Positions 44,343 to 54,185 of a stretch of 64,000 nt of DNA are shown piece after piece; the stretch's first letter is position 1; each line of letters begins with the position of its first letter. The notes under the pieces are model-generated. The model worked only from the letters and a program-made list of their open reading frames with translations, was not told where the DNA came from and searched no databases. The translations under genes and the position numbers were made by a program. Origin of the DNA: Polaribacter sp. NJDZ03 (GTDB lineage: Bacteria; Bacteroidota; Bacteroidia; Flavobacteriales; Flavobacteriaceae); assembly GCF_019263805.1 (NCBI RefSeq), contig NZ_CP079195.1, positions 2,145,501 to 2,209,500 of the forward strand, in the 5' to 3' direction.

Positions 44343-46958
44343 TTATTCAATTACAATACTTTTAGTTAAATCTCCTTTATCTGTAATGATTTGAACGACG
44401 TATGTACCTTTAGTTAGTGTGCTCAAATTAATTTTATCACGAGTAGTAGTTTTCACTAGTTCCCCCACTATATTATATATATTTACAGTCTTTAATTGCT
44501 GATTTAAAGTAACCTCTATATTTAAAATACCATTTACTGGAACAGGATATATTCTAACATCATTATCTTCTAATTTATTAACTTTTGTAGAAAGTGTTAC
44601 TCCGGTTTTGTTAATTGTAAAATAATCTGATACTGAACCAGAATCATTTATAAACTTAATTGTTAAATTTTGTCCGGATCCACCATCGCTATCAATTTCT
44701 AAAACACAAGACCCTAATTCATTTAAAGAAGAATACATAGCCTCATGATCTAAATCTCCTCCAGAAATTTTACCAGCTGACCCTGTGGTAATATAAACAG
44801 CCCCTGGGTTTTGAGTATTTGTTTTCTTGTAAGCACCATCTGATGTATCTGCTTTTCCTGATAAATTACCATTTACACCAACCGTATTTATTGTAGTACT
44901 AAAGGTATCTGAATTTCCGTAATGTTTATTTATAAAAAAAGATCTTTCATAAGAATGTGAATGACCGTTTAATACTAAATCAACTCCATTATCTTCTAAA
45001 ATAGGTAAAAATTTAGTTCTCATATTTATTAATTCACTCTCATTATCAGAATCATGAGAACCTTTTGAATAAGGTGGATGATGGAATACTGCAACAATCC
45101 AATCTTGTTTGGTATCTTGCATATCTTGTTTACACCAAGCTATTTGTGTTGCGTCTTCATCTAAAGTATAAGACTCTAATACAATAAAATGGATATTTGC
45201 ATAATCGAAAGAATAATAAGCCTCTGTTCCAGAAGCAATTCCACCAGATTCTGCAGCAGTAGGAAACGTAAAAATATCATAATATGGTCCTGTTTGAGAA
45301 TTTGAATTAGAAGAATAACCATCGTGATTACCAAGTGTTGACCAAGAAACAGTATTTTTTAACTGTGCTTCATAAATATCGAAAAAAGCTCTTTGATATT
45401 CTACATCTAATCCATCATTATAAGCATTATCACCTAAAAACAACATCATATCTGTTTGATTAGGGTTTTTAGTAGCTGCGTTTTTAACGTAATCATAGTA
45501 TCTATCTCTTACATTTTTTTGGTTTTGATTACCTGTACCAGCATCACCTAAAATCCAAGCTCTAACAAATTGGTCTGAACCAACTTCTGGGGCTGTTTTA
45601 AAAAATAAATCACTAGACTCTGCTAAGAAAACACCTGAACTGTAGGCTATTTCGTAATAGTATTTTGTATCAGGAAGTAATCCTGTTATTTCAATTTCAT
45701 GGTCACTTTTTAACGTATTCTCAGATACTATACTGTTTAATGAACCTAAAGAAGTTCCATAATTAATAATAGTTTCTGTATCTGCACTCGTTCTATACTT
45801 TATAGTCATAGCGTTAGAACTTCCTTTTTGTAAATAAGGAGCTCTTTTTAATTCAGCTGTAATTTGTGCACTAACTTTTAATTCAAAATCGAAGCTAATA
45901 TCTGAACTTGTTAAGGAAAGTTGGTGTACTTCTACCGCTATAGTATTTTTGCCTTCCAATAAAGTACTTGTTATAACCTCATCAACTTGTGTGTTTTCAT
46001 AATCTGTTCTTGCAAAAGTTCCATAATCAATAGTACCTGAAGGCAGATTATCTCTCCAAACTTCATTTCCATTTAGATATACAACCATTCCATCATCTAC
46101 CAATGCAGACATTTGTACATACGTAAAAGCTGCTTGATCTTTTGTTAAATTAAACTCTTTTCTAAAGTAGGCTGTTTTTGCTATTTTGCTAATTACAGTA
46201 GCTTGATCACTTTCACCATACCCAAGCTGTGCATTACCAGAAGCCCAAGAGGCATCGTTATAGGTATTTTGTTTCCAGGTATCTCCTTCTGTATCATTGT
46301 CAGGTGCGGCGCCTAAATCAGAATATTTCCAATTAGAACCTGTAGAAATAACTTCGTCACTCAGATTTGTATTATCAGTAGAGGTTGCCAATTGCAAATT
46401 AAAACTTAAATCAGAACTGCTACTACTTACTTGATGTAATTCTGCAGATAAAACATTCGTTCCCAAAACTAAAGAGTTGGTTAATGAAGCTGAAAAGCCA
46501 CCCTCATAATCTGTAATAGTTTTGGTAGCATAATCCACTGCACCAGAAGCAATGTTATCACGCCAAATTTCAGCCCCATTTAGATAAATAACAACACCGT
46601 CGTCTATATAGCCATCAATATGTAATGTAAGATCTGCTAAATTTGCTGCAGTAGCTGTAAAACTTTTTCTAAAATAGGTAGTTCTGTATTTATTAGAGCT
46701 ATCTCCACCAAAACCGATAGTCGTTTGGTCTCCATCTCCATTATTTCCATACCCTAATTGAGCAGCTCCAATTGGCCACGTTGTATCATCAAATGCATTT
46801 ACTTTCCAAGTGTCACCTTCTGCATCATTATCTGGTGCAGCTGGCGTTACAAGATATTTCCAATCTGCATCCATAGGAATTATGGTTGTTTTATTTTGAG
46901 CATTTGATAAGGTTGTTAAAAACAGTATCAAGAGTGTAATGTAAATTGTTTTAATCAT
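44343..46958 (-). CDS. Secreted purple-acid-phosphatase-like metallophosphoesterase with T9SS tail
   Basis: 871 residues. There is a signal peptide (1-20), then two homologous beta-sandwich modules (about 25-190 and 200-365). Each begins near WKY with a PDND(A/T)EGDTWK motif and ends in a YLNGxExWRDN...EVHQ pattern. A fibronectin-III-like domain follows at about 370-460, and a metallophosphoesterase at about 465-720. Its motifs are GDAGTGN, LGDNAYNDG, LGNHD, FHHPPYSKG and NGHSHSYERS. The last 75 residues (VRIYPVPVNGILNIEV...LTKGTYVVQI) are a type-A type IX secretion sorting tail, so it is exported across the outer membrane. Likely releases phosphate from organic esters outside the cell. It starts 3 bp after the TPR gene. 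Confidence 0.9.
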   Translation of the reverse strand: MIKTIYITLLILFLTTLSNAQNKTTIIPMDADWKYLVTPAAPDNDAEGDTWKVNAFDDTTWPIGAAQLGYGNNGDGDQTTIGFGGDSSNKYRTTYFRKSFTATAANLADLTLHIDGYIDDGVVIYLNGAEIWRDNIASGAVDYATKTITDYEGGFSASLTNSLVLGTNVLSAELHQVSSSSSDLSFNLQLATSTDNTNLSDEVISTGSNWKYSDLGAAPDNDTEGDTWKQNTYNDASWASGNAQLGYGESDQATVISKIAKTAYFRKEFNLTKDQAAFTYVQMSALVDDGMVVYLNGNEVWRDNLPSGTIDYGTFARTDYENTQVDEVITSTLLEGKNTIAVEVHQLSLTSSDISFDFELKVSAQITAELKRAPYLQKGSSNAMTIKYRTSADTETIINYGTSLGSLNSIVSENTLKSDHEIEITGLLPDTKYYYEIAYSSGVFLAESSDLFFKTAPEVGSDQFVRAWILGDAGTGNQNQKNVRDRYYDYVKNAATKNPNQTDMMLFLGDNAYNDGLDVEYQRAFFDIYEAQLKNTVSWSTLGNHDGYSSNSNSQTGPYYDIFTFPTAAESGGIASGTEAYYSFDYANIHFIVLESYTLDEDATQIAWCKQDMQDTKQDWIVAVFHHPPYSKGSHDSDNESELINMRTKFLPILEDNGVDLVLNGHSHSYERSFFINKHYGNSDTFSTTINTVGVNGNLSGKADTSDGAYKKTNTQNPGAVYITTGSAGKISGGDLDHEAMYSSLNELGSCVLEIDSDGGSGQNLTIKFINDSGSVSDYFTINKTGVTLSTKVNKLEDNDVRIYPVPVNGILNIEVTLNQQLKTVNIYNIVGELVKTTTRDKINLSTLTKGTYVVQIITDKGDLTKSIVIE

Positions 46959-46961
46959 GGT

Positions 46962-47801
46962 TTATTGATTTAAGTTTAATTCAAGTAAGTTAATTTGCTG
47001 TTTTAAATTTTTAATTGATGTTGTATTAATAATTTTGTCATTCAACAAAAGTATTGCTGTTTTTACTTGCTGAATTGCAATTTTAGTATCGTTAATTTTA
47101 TTATTTTCAAATAAATACTTCGCTTTTTTATAATACCAAAATTCCTTTCTACTAGAGCTTAAAATAAAGTAATTGTATTGCTCTATTACTTTATCAAATT
47201 GTAACGATGCTTCTAAATACTCTAATTTTTTTAACTGTAATGAAAAAACATCTTTTCCCAATTTATTCAAGCCCAATTCTATTACCTCTATAGCTTTTGA
47301 ATAGTTATTATTATTTATTGATAAAAAAACCTCACTATATTCTATAACATCTCTAGGGTTAATGTCTATTGTATTTTTAATAAAATAACTGTAGTAGGGT
47401 ATTGCTTTATAATAGGCTTCAGAAAGAATTAATATTTGAGCATGTAACTTATGAATCTTTACATCGGTACTATTTTTTTCTAAATATAAGTTGGAAGATT
47501 CCAACGCCTTAGAAAATTTACCTTGGTAATAATATGTTTTGGCCTTTCTATATTGAATTAATATGTTAGAATTTCCTAGTTTTTCTGATTTTAAATAGTC
47601 TTTTATTGCTTTATTGAATTCCTCGTGTTGTTCATATAAGAAACCTCTTTCAAAATATAGTTTTTCATTTTTAGGATGCTCGGAAATTTCAGCTGTTTTT
47701 ACTCTTATTCTTTTTGACAAACTACCATGTGCAGAAATAATCGATGTAGTAAATACACATACAAAACACAGTACTATTCTAAAACCATGAAGCTTTTCCA
47801 T
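46962..47801 (-). CDS. Periplasmic tetratricopeptide-repeat protein
   Basis: 279 residues with a signal peptide (hydrophobic 9-24, ending ISAHG). At least five TPR-like helix pairs follow, for example LYFERGFLYEQHEEFNKAIKD, IQYRKAKTYYYQGKFSKALE and AQILILSEAYYKAIPYYSYF. TPRs mediate protein-protein contacts. It is transcribed first and ends 3 bp before the phosphatase gene, so it may help its folding, export or anchoring; this is inference from operon structure. Its start is divergent from the transposase gene across about 100 bp. Confidence 0.75.
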   Translation of the reverse strand: MEKLHGFRIVLCFVCVFTTSIISAHGSLSKRIRVKTAEISEHPKNEKLYFERGFLYEQHEEFNKAIKDYLKSEKLGNSNILIQYRKAKTYYYQGKFSKALESSNLYLEKNSTDVKIHKLHAQILILSEAYYKAIPYYSYFIKNTIDINPRDVIEYSEVFLSINNNNYSKAIEVIELGLNKLGKDVFSLQLKKLEYLEASLQFDKVIEQYNYFILSSSRKEFWYYKKAKYLFENNKINDTKIAIQQVKTAILLLNDKIINTTSIKNLKQQINLLELNLNQ

Positions 47802-47902
47802 TTAAAAATAATTATTTGAAAGATTAAAATTTAACTTTGTTAAATTAGTTTTTTGAGTTAGTCATTTAGTTTCCGTATCTTATAGCTTTAAAACATTGAT
47901 AT

Positions 47903-48805
47903 ATGGATAATTTTGAAGGTCAAGATATACTAAACTTTATAAAAGAACTACCAAATGATGAAGCCTGTAAAGCTTATTTATCAAAAATAAAATGGCAGGA
48001 TGGTTTTAAATGTAGTAAATGTGGACATACAAAAGGTTGTGAAAAAGCTGGATATAATTATCACTGTTATGCTTGCCATCATGTAGAAAGTGCTACTGCA
48101 AATACACTTTTTCATAAAGTTAAATTTGGATTGCAAAAAGCGTTTTGTGTTGCTTTTGAAATGAGCACAAATAGTAAAAGTACTTCAAGTATTCAAATGG
48201 GTAAACGCTTTAGTATTCGTCAAGGAACTGCATGGTATTTTATGCAAAAAGTTCGTAAAGCAATGAAAAGTAGTCAAAAATATCCTCTAGAAACCTTAAT
48301 TCATGTTGATGAGTTTACTGTTGGAGGAAAAGAAGAAGGAAAACAAGGTAGGAGTTACGATACAAAAAAGAAAAAAGCCGTAATTGCAGTAGAATTAACA
48401 GATAACAATAAGGTGAAAAGAGTTTACATTAAATCTATAAACGACTATTCTGCAAAATCATTAACACCAATTTTTGAAGAACACATAAGTAAATCTGCTA
48501 AAATAATAACAGATAAATGGAGAGGATATGAACCTTTGAAAGAAGTTTATAACATTGAGCAAATCTATAGTAATAATGGTGCTAACTTTAAACAATTACA
48601 TGTCATGATTATGCAAGTTAAGTCTTGGCTTAGAGCAATACCAACTCATGTAAGTAAATGGCATATTCAAGCTTATTTTGATGAATTTTGTTTTAGAATT
48701 AATAGATCTCAATTTCAGAAAAGTATATTTCATAAAACAATTGAAAGAATGGTAGTTGCCAAACCAGTTTATCAAAATCAAATAAAACAGAAGCTAAACG
48801 TATAA
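47903..48805 (+). mobile_element. IS1595-family transposase gene (ISXO2-like domain)
   Basis: A complete 300-residue transposase. The N-terminal zinc ribbon has C37, C40, C55 and C58 (CSKCGH and CYACHH). The ISXO2 DDE domain has D136 in HVDEFTVGG, D204 in ITDKWRGY and E261 in YFDEFCFRINR. The frame is intact. I could not find convincing terminal inverted repeats or a target duplication in the flanks 47802-47902 and 48806-48960, so element borders are undefined and it may be an immobile solo transposase. It sits between the phosphatase operon and the xylan cluster. Confidence 0.85.
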
Positions 48806-48904
48806 CTCAATTAGTTTTAATATAAAGTATTCAATAACAAAAACTTAGCATTAAATACTAAAATTACAGCATTATATAGATTAAACAAGTTCTAGAAAAT
48901 AATT

Positions 48905-48950
48905 ACACCCAACAGATAACTTTAGCTTCCTTAAGTTGTCTGTTGGGTGT
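48905..48950 (+). terminator. Long hairpin downstream of the transposase
   Basis: ACACCCAACAGATAACTT (48905-48922) pairs with AAGTTGTCTGTTGGGTGT (48933-48950), 18 bp with one mismatch and a 10-base loop. It could be a terminator for the transposase, although no strong T-run follows, or a palindromic repeat. Confidence 0.45.
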
Positions 48951-49172
48951 AGTTATAAAATTAAAATATCTATATTCTTATTTATTCTAAGATTTGTACA
49001 AGTAGGGTTAGCTCATACAAAGCAATTACGCACTTATTAAAATACTTATTTTTTTTAGTTTTTAGCACATCAATATTTTACTAAAAAACACTTATCATAG
49101 TAAATTTTTAATTTTAATTCTATCATAGTATTAATTTCTAAAGTAGATAGATTTGGATACTTATTAAAATGC

Positions 49173-49220
49173 AAAAAAGAAAGTCGTTTAAAAAGAAATT
49201 TTTAAACGACTTTCTTTTTT
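49173..49220 (-). terminator. Terminator of the xylan gene cluster
   Basis: A perfect 22-bp stem (core GAAAGTCGTTTAAAAA) capped on the plus strand by a GAAA tetraloop (49195-49198), with A/T runs at its base. It is 33 bp past the GH43 stop and ends the leftward cluster. Confidence 0.8.
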
Positions 49221-49253
49221 AAGAAGTTTTCTTATTAAATAATCTATATTAAA

Positions 49254-50291
49254 TTAATATAGATATGGCTCTAAAGTTTCAATACGTCCGTCTTCTAAAT
49301 ATTTAATTTCTGCAACTTTTACAGAACGTAAATGTGTTACTCCTTTAGATAAACTAGAGTCATGATAAAATAAATAATCTTTTCCTTCTATATTACAAAC
49401 AGAGTGATGAGATGTCCAACCAACAACTGGTTCTAAAATTCTACCACCATACGTAAATGGTCCATAAGGACTATCACTAATTCCATAACAGATAAAATGA
49501 GTATCACCTGTAGAGTAGGAGAAGTAATATTTTCCGTTATGTTTATGTAACCATGCTGCTTCAAAAAATCGTCTATCATTATCACTTGCTACTAATAAAT
49601 CTCCATTTTCATCAACAATTTCAATTTCTTTTGGCTTTTCATCAAATTCTAATAAATCACCAGTCATTTTTGCAATGTATGGTAATAATGCTGGCTCATC
49701 ACCTTCTGGCAGAAACGCTGTTGGGCTTTCTGGTTGGCTTGCATTAAACTCTCCAGATCTCCAACGTTGTAATTGTCCACCCCAAAGACCACCAAAGTAC
49801 ATATAATAACTTCCATCATCATCTTTAAAAACTGCTGGATCTATAGAAAAACTACCTTTAATTGCTTCTGGTTCTGCTTTAAACGGACCCGTAGGCGATT
49901 TACTTGTAGCTACACCAATTCTAAAAATATCATCATGTGCTTTTGCTGGAAAAAACAAATAGTAAGTACCGTCTTTTTCATTTGCATCTGGTGCCCACAT
50001 TTGTTGTTTTGCCCAAGGAACATCATCTACATGTAAAGCAACACCATTATCTACCGCCTTACTATCTATACTATCCATAGAGATTACATGGTAATCTTCC
50101 ATAGCAAAATGACTTCCTAAGTCATCAAAAGCTTCTCCAGCATCAATATCATGAGATGGATATATATATATCTTACCATCAAAGACATGTGCAGATGGAT
50201 CTGCTGTATAAATATTAGACACTAATGGTTGCGAAATGGCTTTTTTATTTAATTCATCAAAATTGATGTGTTCTATACTATTTTCTGGCAT
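49254..50291 (-). CDS. GH43 family glycoside hydrolase, cytoplasmic (xylosidase/arabinofuranosidase)
   Basis: 345 residues, no signal peptide. A five-bladed GH43 propeller: the general base aspartate is in YTADPSAHVF near residue 31, the pKa-setting aspartate in SIDPAVFKDDDGSYYMYFG, and the acid glutamate in RRFFEAAWLHKHNGKYYFSYS. YPSHD and APDANEKDGTYYLFF are further signature stretches. It would hydrolyse short xylo- or arabinoxylo-oligosaccharides after import. It starts 11 bp after the transporter gene, which supports an intracellular role. The exact linkage cannot be read from sequence. Confidence 0.87.
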   Translation of the reverse strand: MPENSIEHINFDELNKKAISQPLVSNIYTADPSAHVFDGKIYIYPSHDIDAGEAFDDLGSHFAMEDYHVISMDSIDSKAVDNGVALHVDDVPWAKQQMWAPDANEKDGTYYLFFPAKAHDDIFRIGVATSKSPTGPFKAEPEAIKGSFSIDPAVFKDDDGSYYMYFGGLWGGQLQRWRSGEFNASQPESPTAFLPEGDEPALLPYIAKMTGDLLEFDEKPKEIEIVDENGDLLVASDNDRRFFEAAWLHKHNGKYYFSYSTGDTHFICYGISDSPYGPFTYGGRILEPVVGWTSHHSVCNIEGKDYLFYHDSSLSKGVTHLRSVKVAEIKYLEDGRIETLEPYLY

Positions 50292-50302
50292 TATATTTTT
50301 TT

Positions 50303-51721
50303 TTAAATTGCTCTTCTTTCTTTTAATTCTTTTTCAATTTTTAATTCCATTTTTTTATCAATTTCATAAAAATATAATAGACCTACACCTATTAAAAATG
50401 GAACTGCAGCATACAAACTAATTAATAATTTTGTACCATGAATAACTGTTTCACTTTGTACTTCTAAATGAGAATCATATCCATAGGCTCCTAAAATTGA
50501 TGAAACTAAAGCACTACCAATACTAATACCTCCTTTTAAACCAACCATCATTGCAGAAAAAATAATAGCAGTGGCTCTTCTGTTTGTTTTCCACTCAGAA
50601 AAATCAGCTACATCGGCAATCATCGTCCAAAGAATTGGGGTACCAATTCCGTAGAAAAACATGTGTAAAATCTGAGTAATAAATATAAGCTCTATAGATT
50701 CTGGTTGATAAAAATAAAAAGCAATAATAAATAAGGTTGAAATAAAAAGCGAAATAGCAAAAACATTTCGTTTTCCATATTTATCTGCCAAACGTTTAGA
50801 AAGAATGATTCCTATTAACCCAACTAAAATTCCAATTCCATTAAAGACTCCTAAACCAAAAGAGGTTTCATTCTCAAAAGTGGGTAAAATTGATCTATAC
50901 GGATCTAAAAACAGTCTTAATTTTTCTTCATTAACAAAGTTTTCAAAATAATAAACATAAGATCCACCTTTCATTGCTAACGTAACAAAGATTAGAGTGG
51001 TAAGTACCAACATAATTACCCAAGGTTTGTTTTTAAACAAATCAGATAAATCTTCTTTTAAACTAGATTGTTGTTCTGGCTTAGGTACTACTCTTTCTTT
51101 TGTTGTAAAAAACGTAATCAATAACATTATGGTTCCTATAATTGCCAAATAGGTCATTACGGTTTCCATACCTGCAGCTTTATCTCCATTACCTGCTTTT
51201 AAAATTAAATCGTACATAAAAACTTGTACAAAAAATTGTGCTCCTAAAACACCTACAAATCGATATGCAGATAAGCTATTACGCTCTTTCATATCTCCTG
51301 TAATAACCCCACTTAAAGCAGAGTACGGTAAATTATTTGCGGAGTATAGCAATAACAGTAAAGAATAGGTAATTACAGCATAAATAACCTTTCCTTGATA
51401 CTCAAAATCTGGCGTAGTAAAAGCTAATAATGCCGTTACTCCTAAGGGTATTGCAGTCCATAAAATCCATGGTCTAAATTTACCCATTTTAGTGTTTGTT
51501 CTGTCTGCCAAAGCCCCCACTATAGGATTAAAACCAAACGCAGCTATAAGACCAACCGTTAAGGTTACTAATGCGGCATCTTCTGGCTTTAGACCATAAA
51601 TATCTGTATAAAAATAAGATAGATAGGTTACTAAAGTTTGAAAAACTAAATTGGCTGCTAAATCTCCAAGAGCATAACCTACTTTTTCTTTTACAGATAA
51701 TTTGTGTGAAATAGTTGTCAT
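50303..51721 (-). CDS. GPH-family (MFS) sugar:cation symporter, probable xyloside transporter
   Basis: 472 residues with about 12 membrane helices. N-terminal KVGYALGDLAANLVFQTLVTY and the loop GALADRTNTKMGKFRPWILW are hallmarks of the glycoside-pentoside-hexuronide family (MelB, XynB/XylP types). SANNLPYSALSGVITGDMKERNSL is the second conserved loop. It takes sugars across the inner membrane with a cation. It is placed between the GH10 lipoprotein and the cytoplasmic GH43, so xylo-oligosaccharides are the likely substrate. Confidence 0.87.
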   Translation of the reverse strand: MTTISHKLSVKEKVGYALGDLAANLVFQTLVTYLSYFYTDIYGLKPEDAALVTLTVGLIAAFGFNPIVGALADRTNTKMGKFRPWILWTAIPLGVTALLAFTTPDFEYQGKVIYAVITYSLLLLLYSANNLPYSALSGVITGDMKERNSLSAYRFVGVLGAQFFVQVFMYDLILKAGNGDKAAGMETVMTYLAIIGTIMLLITFFTTKERVVPKPEQQSSLKEDLSDLFKNKPWVIMLVLTTLIFVTLAMKGGSYVYYFENFVNEEKLRLFLDPYRSILPTFENETSFGLGVFNGIGILVGLIGIILSKRLADKYGKRNVFAISLFISTLFIIAFYFYQPESIELIFITQILHMFFYGIGTPILWTMIADVADFSEWKTNRRATAIIFSAMMVGLKGGISIGSALVSSILGAYGYDSHLEVQSETVIHGTKLLISLYAAVPFLIGVGLLYFYEIDKKMELKIEKELKERRAI

Positions 51722-51733
51722 TTTTAGGGATTA

Positions 51734-52882
51734 TTAGTTTGCCTTATTTTTAAGCGCAATTACATTATTGTATACTTTTTTTGGTTTATCATCTCTTCCA
51801 AAAAGTAATGGATAATTTGTTCTCCCTTTAATTGGCCAGTTATTTAACCAAGATTGTCCATCATTAACTCCCCAAAAAGTTACACGACTAATTTTATCTT
51901 GGTGTTTTAAGAAAAGATTAAAAATATCTTCATAACGTTTTGCTATTTTTAATTCAATGTCTTCTGTTAATCCATTTGGATAAGGATTCATTTTAGGGTC
52001 ATTCTCGTATCTTTCATAGCTTTGCTCTACAGCTGCTCCGTCTAATTCCCAAGGATTTGGTAGTACAGTAATATCTAACTCTGTAAACATTACTTTTACA
52101 CCCAAGTCTGAATATGCAATAATACTGTTTTCAATATCTTCTAAAGATGGCCCATCTAAACTCCAATGTGCTTGCATACCTACACCATCAACTTTAATTC
52201 CTTTTGCTTGTAAGTTTTTTACAACTCTAATAACTCCTTCTCTTTTTGCTGGTTTCCAAAGGTTATAATCATTGTAAACTAAATCTGCATCTGGTGCTGC
52301 TTCTTCTGCAAGTTTAAAAGCCAATTCTATATAGCTTTCTCCACCAAAAATTTTATAAAACATAGACTCTCTTGGAGATCCATCTTCATTTAAAGCTTCA
52401 TTAACAACATCCCAAGAATCAATTTTCCCTTTATATCTACCTGCAATTGTATTAATATGTTTGGTAATACTATTTACTAAAGTATCTTTATTTGTAATTT
52501 CATGTACCCAAGGTGCCAATTGACTATGCCAAAGTAAGGTATGCCCTACAACATGCATGTTATTTTTATTCCCGAAAGCAACATAAGCATCTGATACTTC
52601 AAAATTAAAAGTGTCTTTTTGAGGATGAATTTGCTCCCATTTTAAATCGTTCTCTGGTGTAATAGCATTAAACTCATTAGTTATTAAAGCTGTTTGACCT
52701 GCATCTACTTCTTTAATTTGACCTGTATTAAGTGCTGTTCCTATTAAAAAGTCTTCTTTAAAACTATCTTTTAAAGAGGTCTTGTTTTGAGGTGTTTCAC
52801 TAACAGTTTCTTTTTTTGCTTCTTTACAGCTTAAAAGGCAAATTGAGAGTAAGAGTAAAGTTGTATTAATTTTATTAAACAT
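51734..52882 (-). CDS. GH10 endo-1,4-beta-xylanase lipoprotein
   Basis: 382 residues. A lipoprotein signal (LLSICLLSC, Cys near 19) is followed by KEAKKETV. The GH10 TIM barrel has the substrate-binding HTLLWHSQLAPWV, the acid/base glutamate in DVVNEALNEDG, and the nucleophile in MFTELDITVLP. The C-terminal VTFWGVNDGQSWLNNWP is also GH10-specific. It cleaves xylan backbone. The lipid anchor puts it in the outer membrane, and surface exposure is likely but not proven by the weakly acidic +2 to +6 residues. It ends 12 bp before the transporter gene. Confidence 0.92.
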   Translation of the reverse strand: MFNKINTTLLLLSICLLSCKEAKKETVSETPQNKTSLKDSFKEDFLIGTALNTGQIKEVDAGQTALITNEFNAITPENDLKWEQIHPQKDTFNFEVSDAYVAFGNKNNMHVVGHTLLWHSQLAPWVHEITNKDTLVNSITKHINTIAGRYKGKIDSWDVVNEALNEDGSPRESMFYKIFGGESYIELAFKLAEEAAPDADLVYNDYNLWKPAKREGVIRVVKNLQAKGIKVDGVGMQAHWSLDGPSLEDIENSIIAYSDLGVKVMFTELDITVLPNPWELDGAAVEQSYERYENDPKMNPYPNGLTEDIELKIAKRYEDIFNLFLKHQDKISRVTFWGVNDGQSWLNNWPIKGRTNYPLLFGRDDKPKKVYNNVIALKNKAN

Positions 52883-53110
52883 ATCTAAATTGTATTTATT
52901 TGTGAATTTCTAAGGATGTCACTCTGCTATTAAGTGAGTTTTTTAAAGCTAAATTAACCAACAAATAGTTAAAAAAAAAAACGACTTGTTATAGGATTAA
53001 AATTAACTGTAATATGTAGATTACTGTAAAACAAATACTGCTTTTAGTAGAACAATTCTTGCATTACAATAACTAATTTATGTTTTAAAAGTATTACTAA
53101 ATTCTAGCAA

Positions 53111-54163
53111 TCACTTATAAACACTAAACTTATAAATAGTTCTTGAAAAATACTTTTCTTCTGGTAATAATAAAGTTGATGGAAAATTGCTTTGATTAGG
53201 ACTATTTGGAAAATGTTGCGTCTCTAAACAAAACGCGGCTCTTTTTTGATATAAAATATCGTTTTTGCCTTCTAAATTATTTAGGTGATTCCCCGAATAA
53301 AATTGTACTCCGGGTTCGGTCGTATACACCTCTAAACTTCTTCCAGAATTTTCATCAATTGCCTTTGCTACAAAACCTGAATTCACATCATCTAAAACAA
53401 AATTATGATCAAAACCACTGCCTAATTCTATTTGTTGATGTTCTTTATCAACAACGTGTTCTAACTTTTTTAATTTTTTAAAATCGAAAGGAGAATTGGT
53501 AACATCCTCTAAAACTCCTACAGGAACCATTTTATCATTTACCGGTAAATAATGAGTTGCATTTATTTGAAATAAATGATTCTCTATTGATTTATTAAAA
53601 TTACCCGATAAATTAAAATAAGAATGATTTGTTAAGTTTATAACGGTTTTTGCATCTGAAACTGCAGAATATTCTATTTGCAATTCATTGTTTTCTGTTA
53701 ACGTATACAATACTTTTACTTCTAAGTTACCAGGAAAACCCTGGTCTAAATGTTTAGAAAAGTGAGTTAACTCTAAACTAGATGCTGATATTTGTGTTGC
53801 CTGCCAAACAATTGTATGAAAACCTTTATTACCACCATGTAATTGATTTTCTACTTCATTTTTAGGTAACAAAAACTCATTATTATCTATACTAAATTTA
53901 CCGTCTGCAATTCTATTACCATATCGGCCAATAATAGCTCCAAAAAAATGATCTGGCTTTTCTAAATACTCTTTTGCCGTGTCATAGCCTAAAACAACAT
54001 CTTTAAAAAGGCCCTCTTTATCTGGAGTAAATAAATTTACAACCCTACCACCATAGTTGGTAATCTGACTAACAATTCCATTTTTATTTTTTAAGGTAAA
54101 TAATTTAATTCCCTGTTTCTCAAAGCCTTTAGAAAACTGATTAGCATCTATTAATTTTATCAT
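53111..54163 (-). CDS. galM: Aldose 1-epimerase (mutarotase)
   Basis: 350 residues with the galactose-mutarotase beta-sandwich. GRYGNRIADGKF and NQLHGGNKGFHTIVW carry the first histidine, NLTNHSYFNLSG the catalytic histidine, and TEPGVQFYSGNHL the C-terminal active-site loop with catalytic Glu in the region just before it. No signal peptide, so cytoplasmic; it interconverts alpha and beta anomers of xylose or related sugars released by GH43. It is 22 bp after the ThuA gene and 228 bp before the GH10 gene. Confidence 0.9.
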   Translation of the reverse strand: MIKLIDANQFSKGFEKQGIKLFTLKNKNGIVSQITNYGGRVVNLFTPDKEGLFKDVVLGYDTAKEYLEKPDHFFGAIIGRYGNRIADGKFSIDNNEFLLPKNEVENQLHGGNKGFHTIVWQATQISASSLELTHFSKHLDQGFPGNLEVKVLYTLTENNELQIEYSAVSDAKTVINLTNHSYFNLSGNFNKSIENHLFQINATHYLPVNDKMVPVGVLEDVTNSPFDFKKLKKLEHVVDKEHQQIELGSGFDHNFVLDDVNSGFVAKAIDENSGRSLEVYTTEPGVQFYSGNHLNNLEGKNDILYQKRAAFCLETQHFPNSPNQSNFPSTLLLPEEKYFSRTIYKFSVYK

Positions 54164-54185
54164 TTTAATATAGTCTTACTTATTG

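Larger units (their letters stand above)
48806..49253. other. Gene-free stretch between transposase and xylan cluster
   Basis: About 450 bp without a supported gene. It holds a large hairpin (48905-48950) and the terminator of the xylan cluster (49173-49220). The remainder is AT-rich and shows no clear signal. Confidence 0.5.

Noticed and set aside
48905..48950. Inverted end of the IS1595 element.
   Set aside because: Both arms lie on the same side of the transposase and form a hairpin; no partner exists on the left flank.
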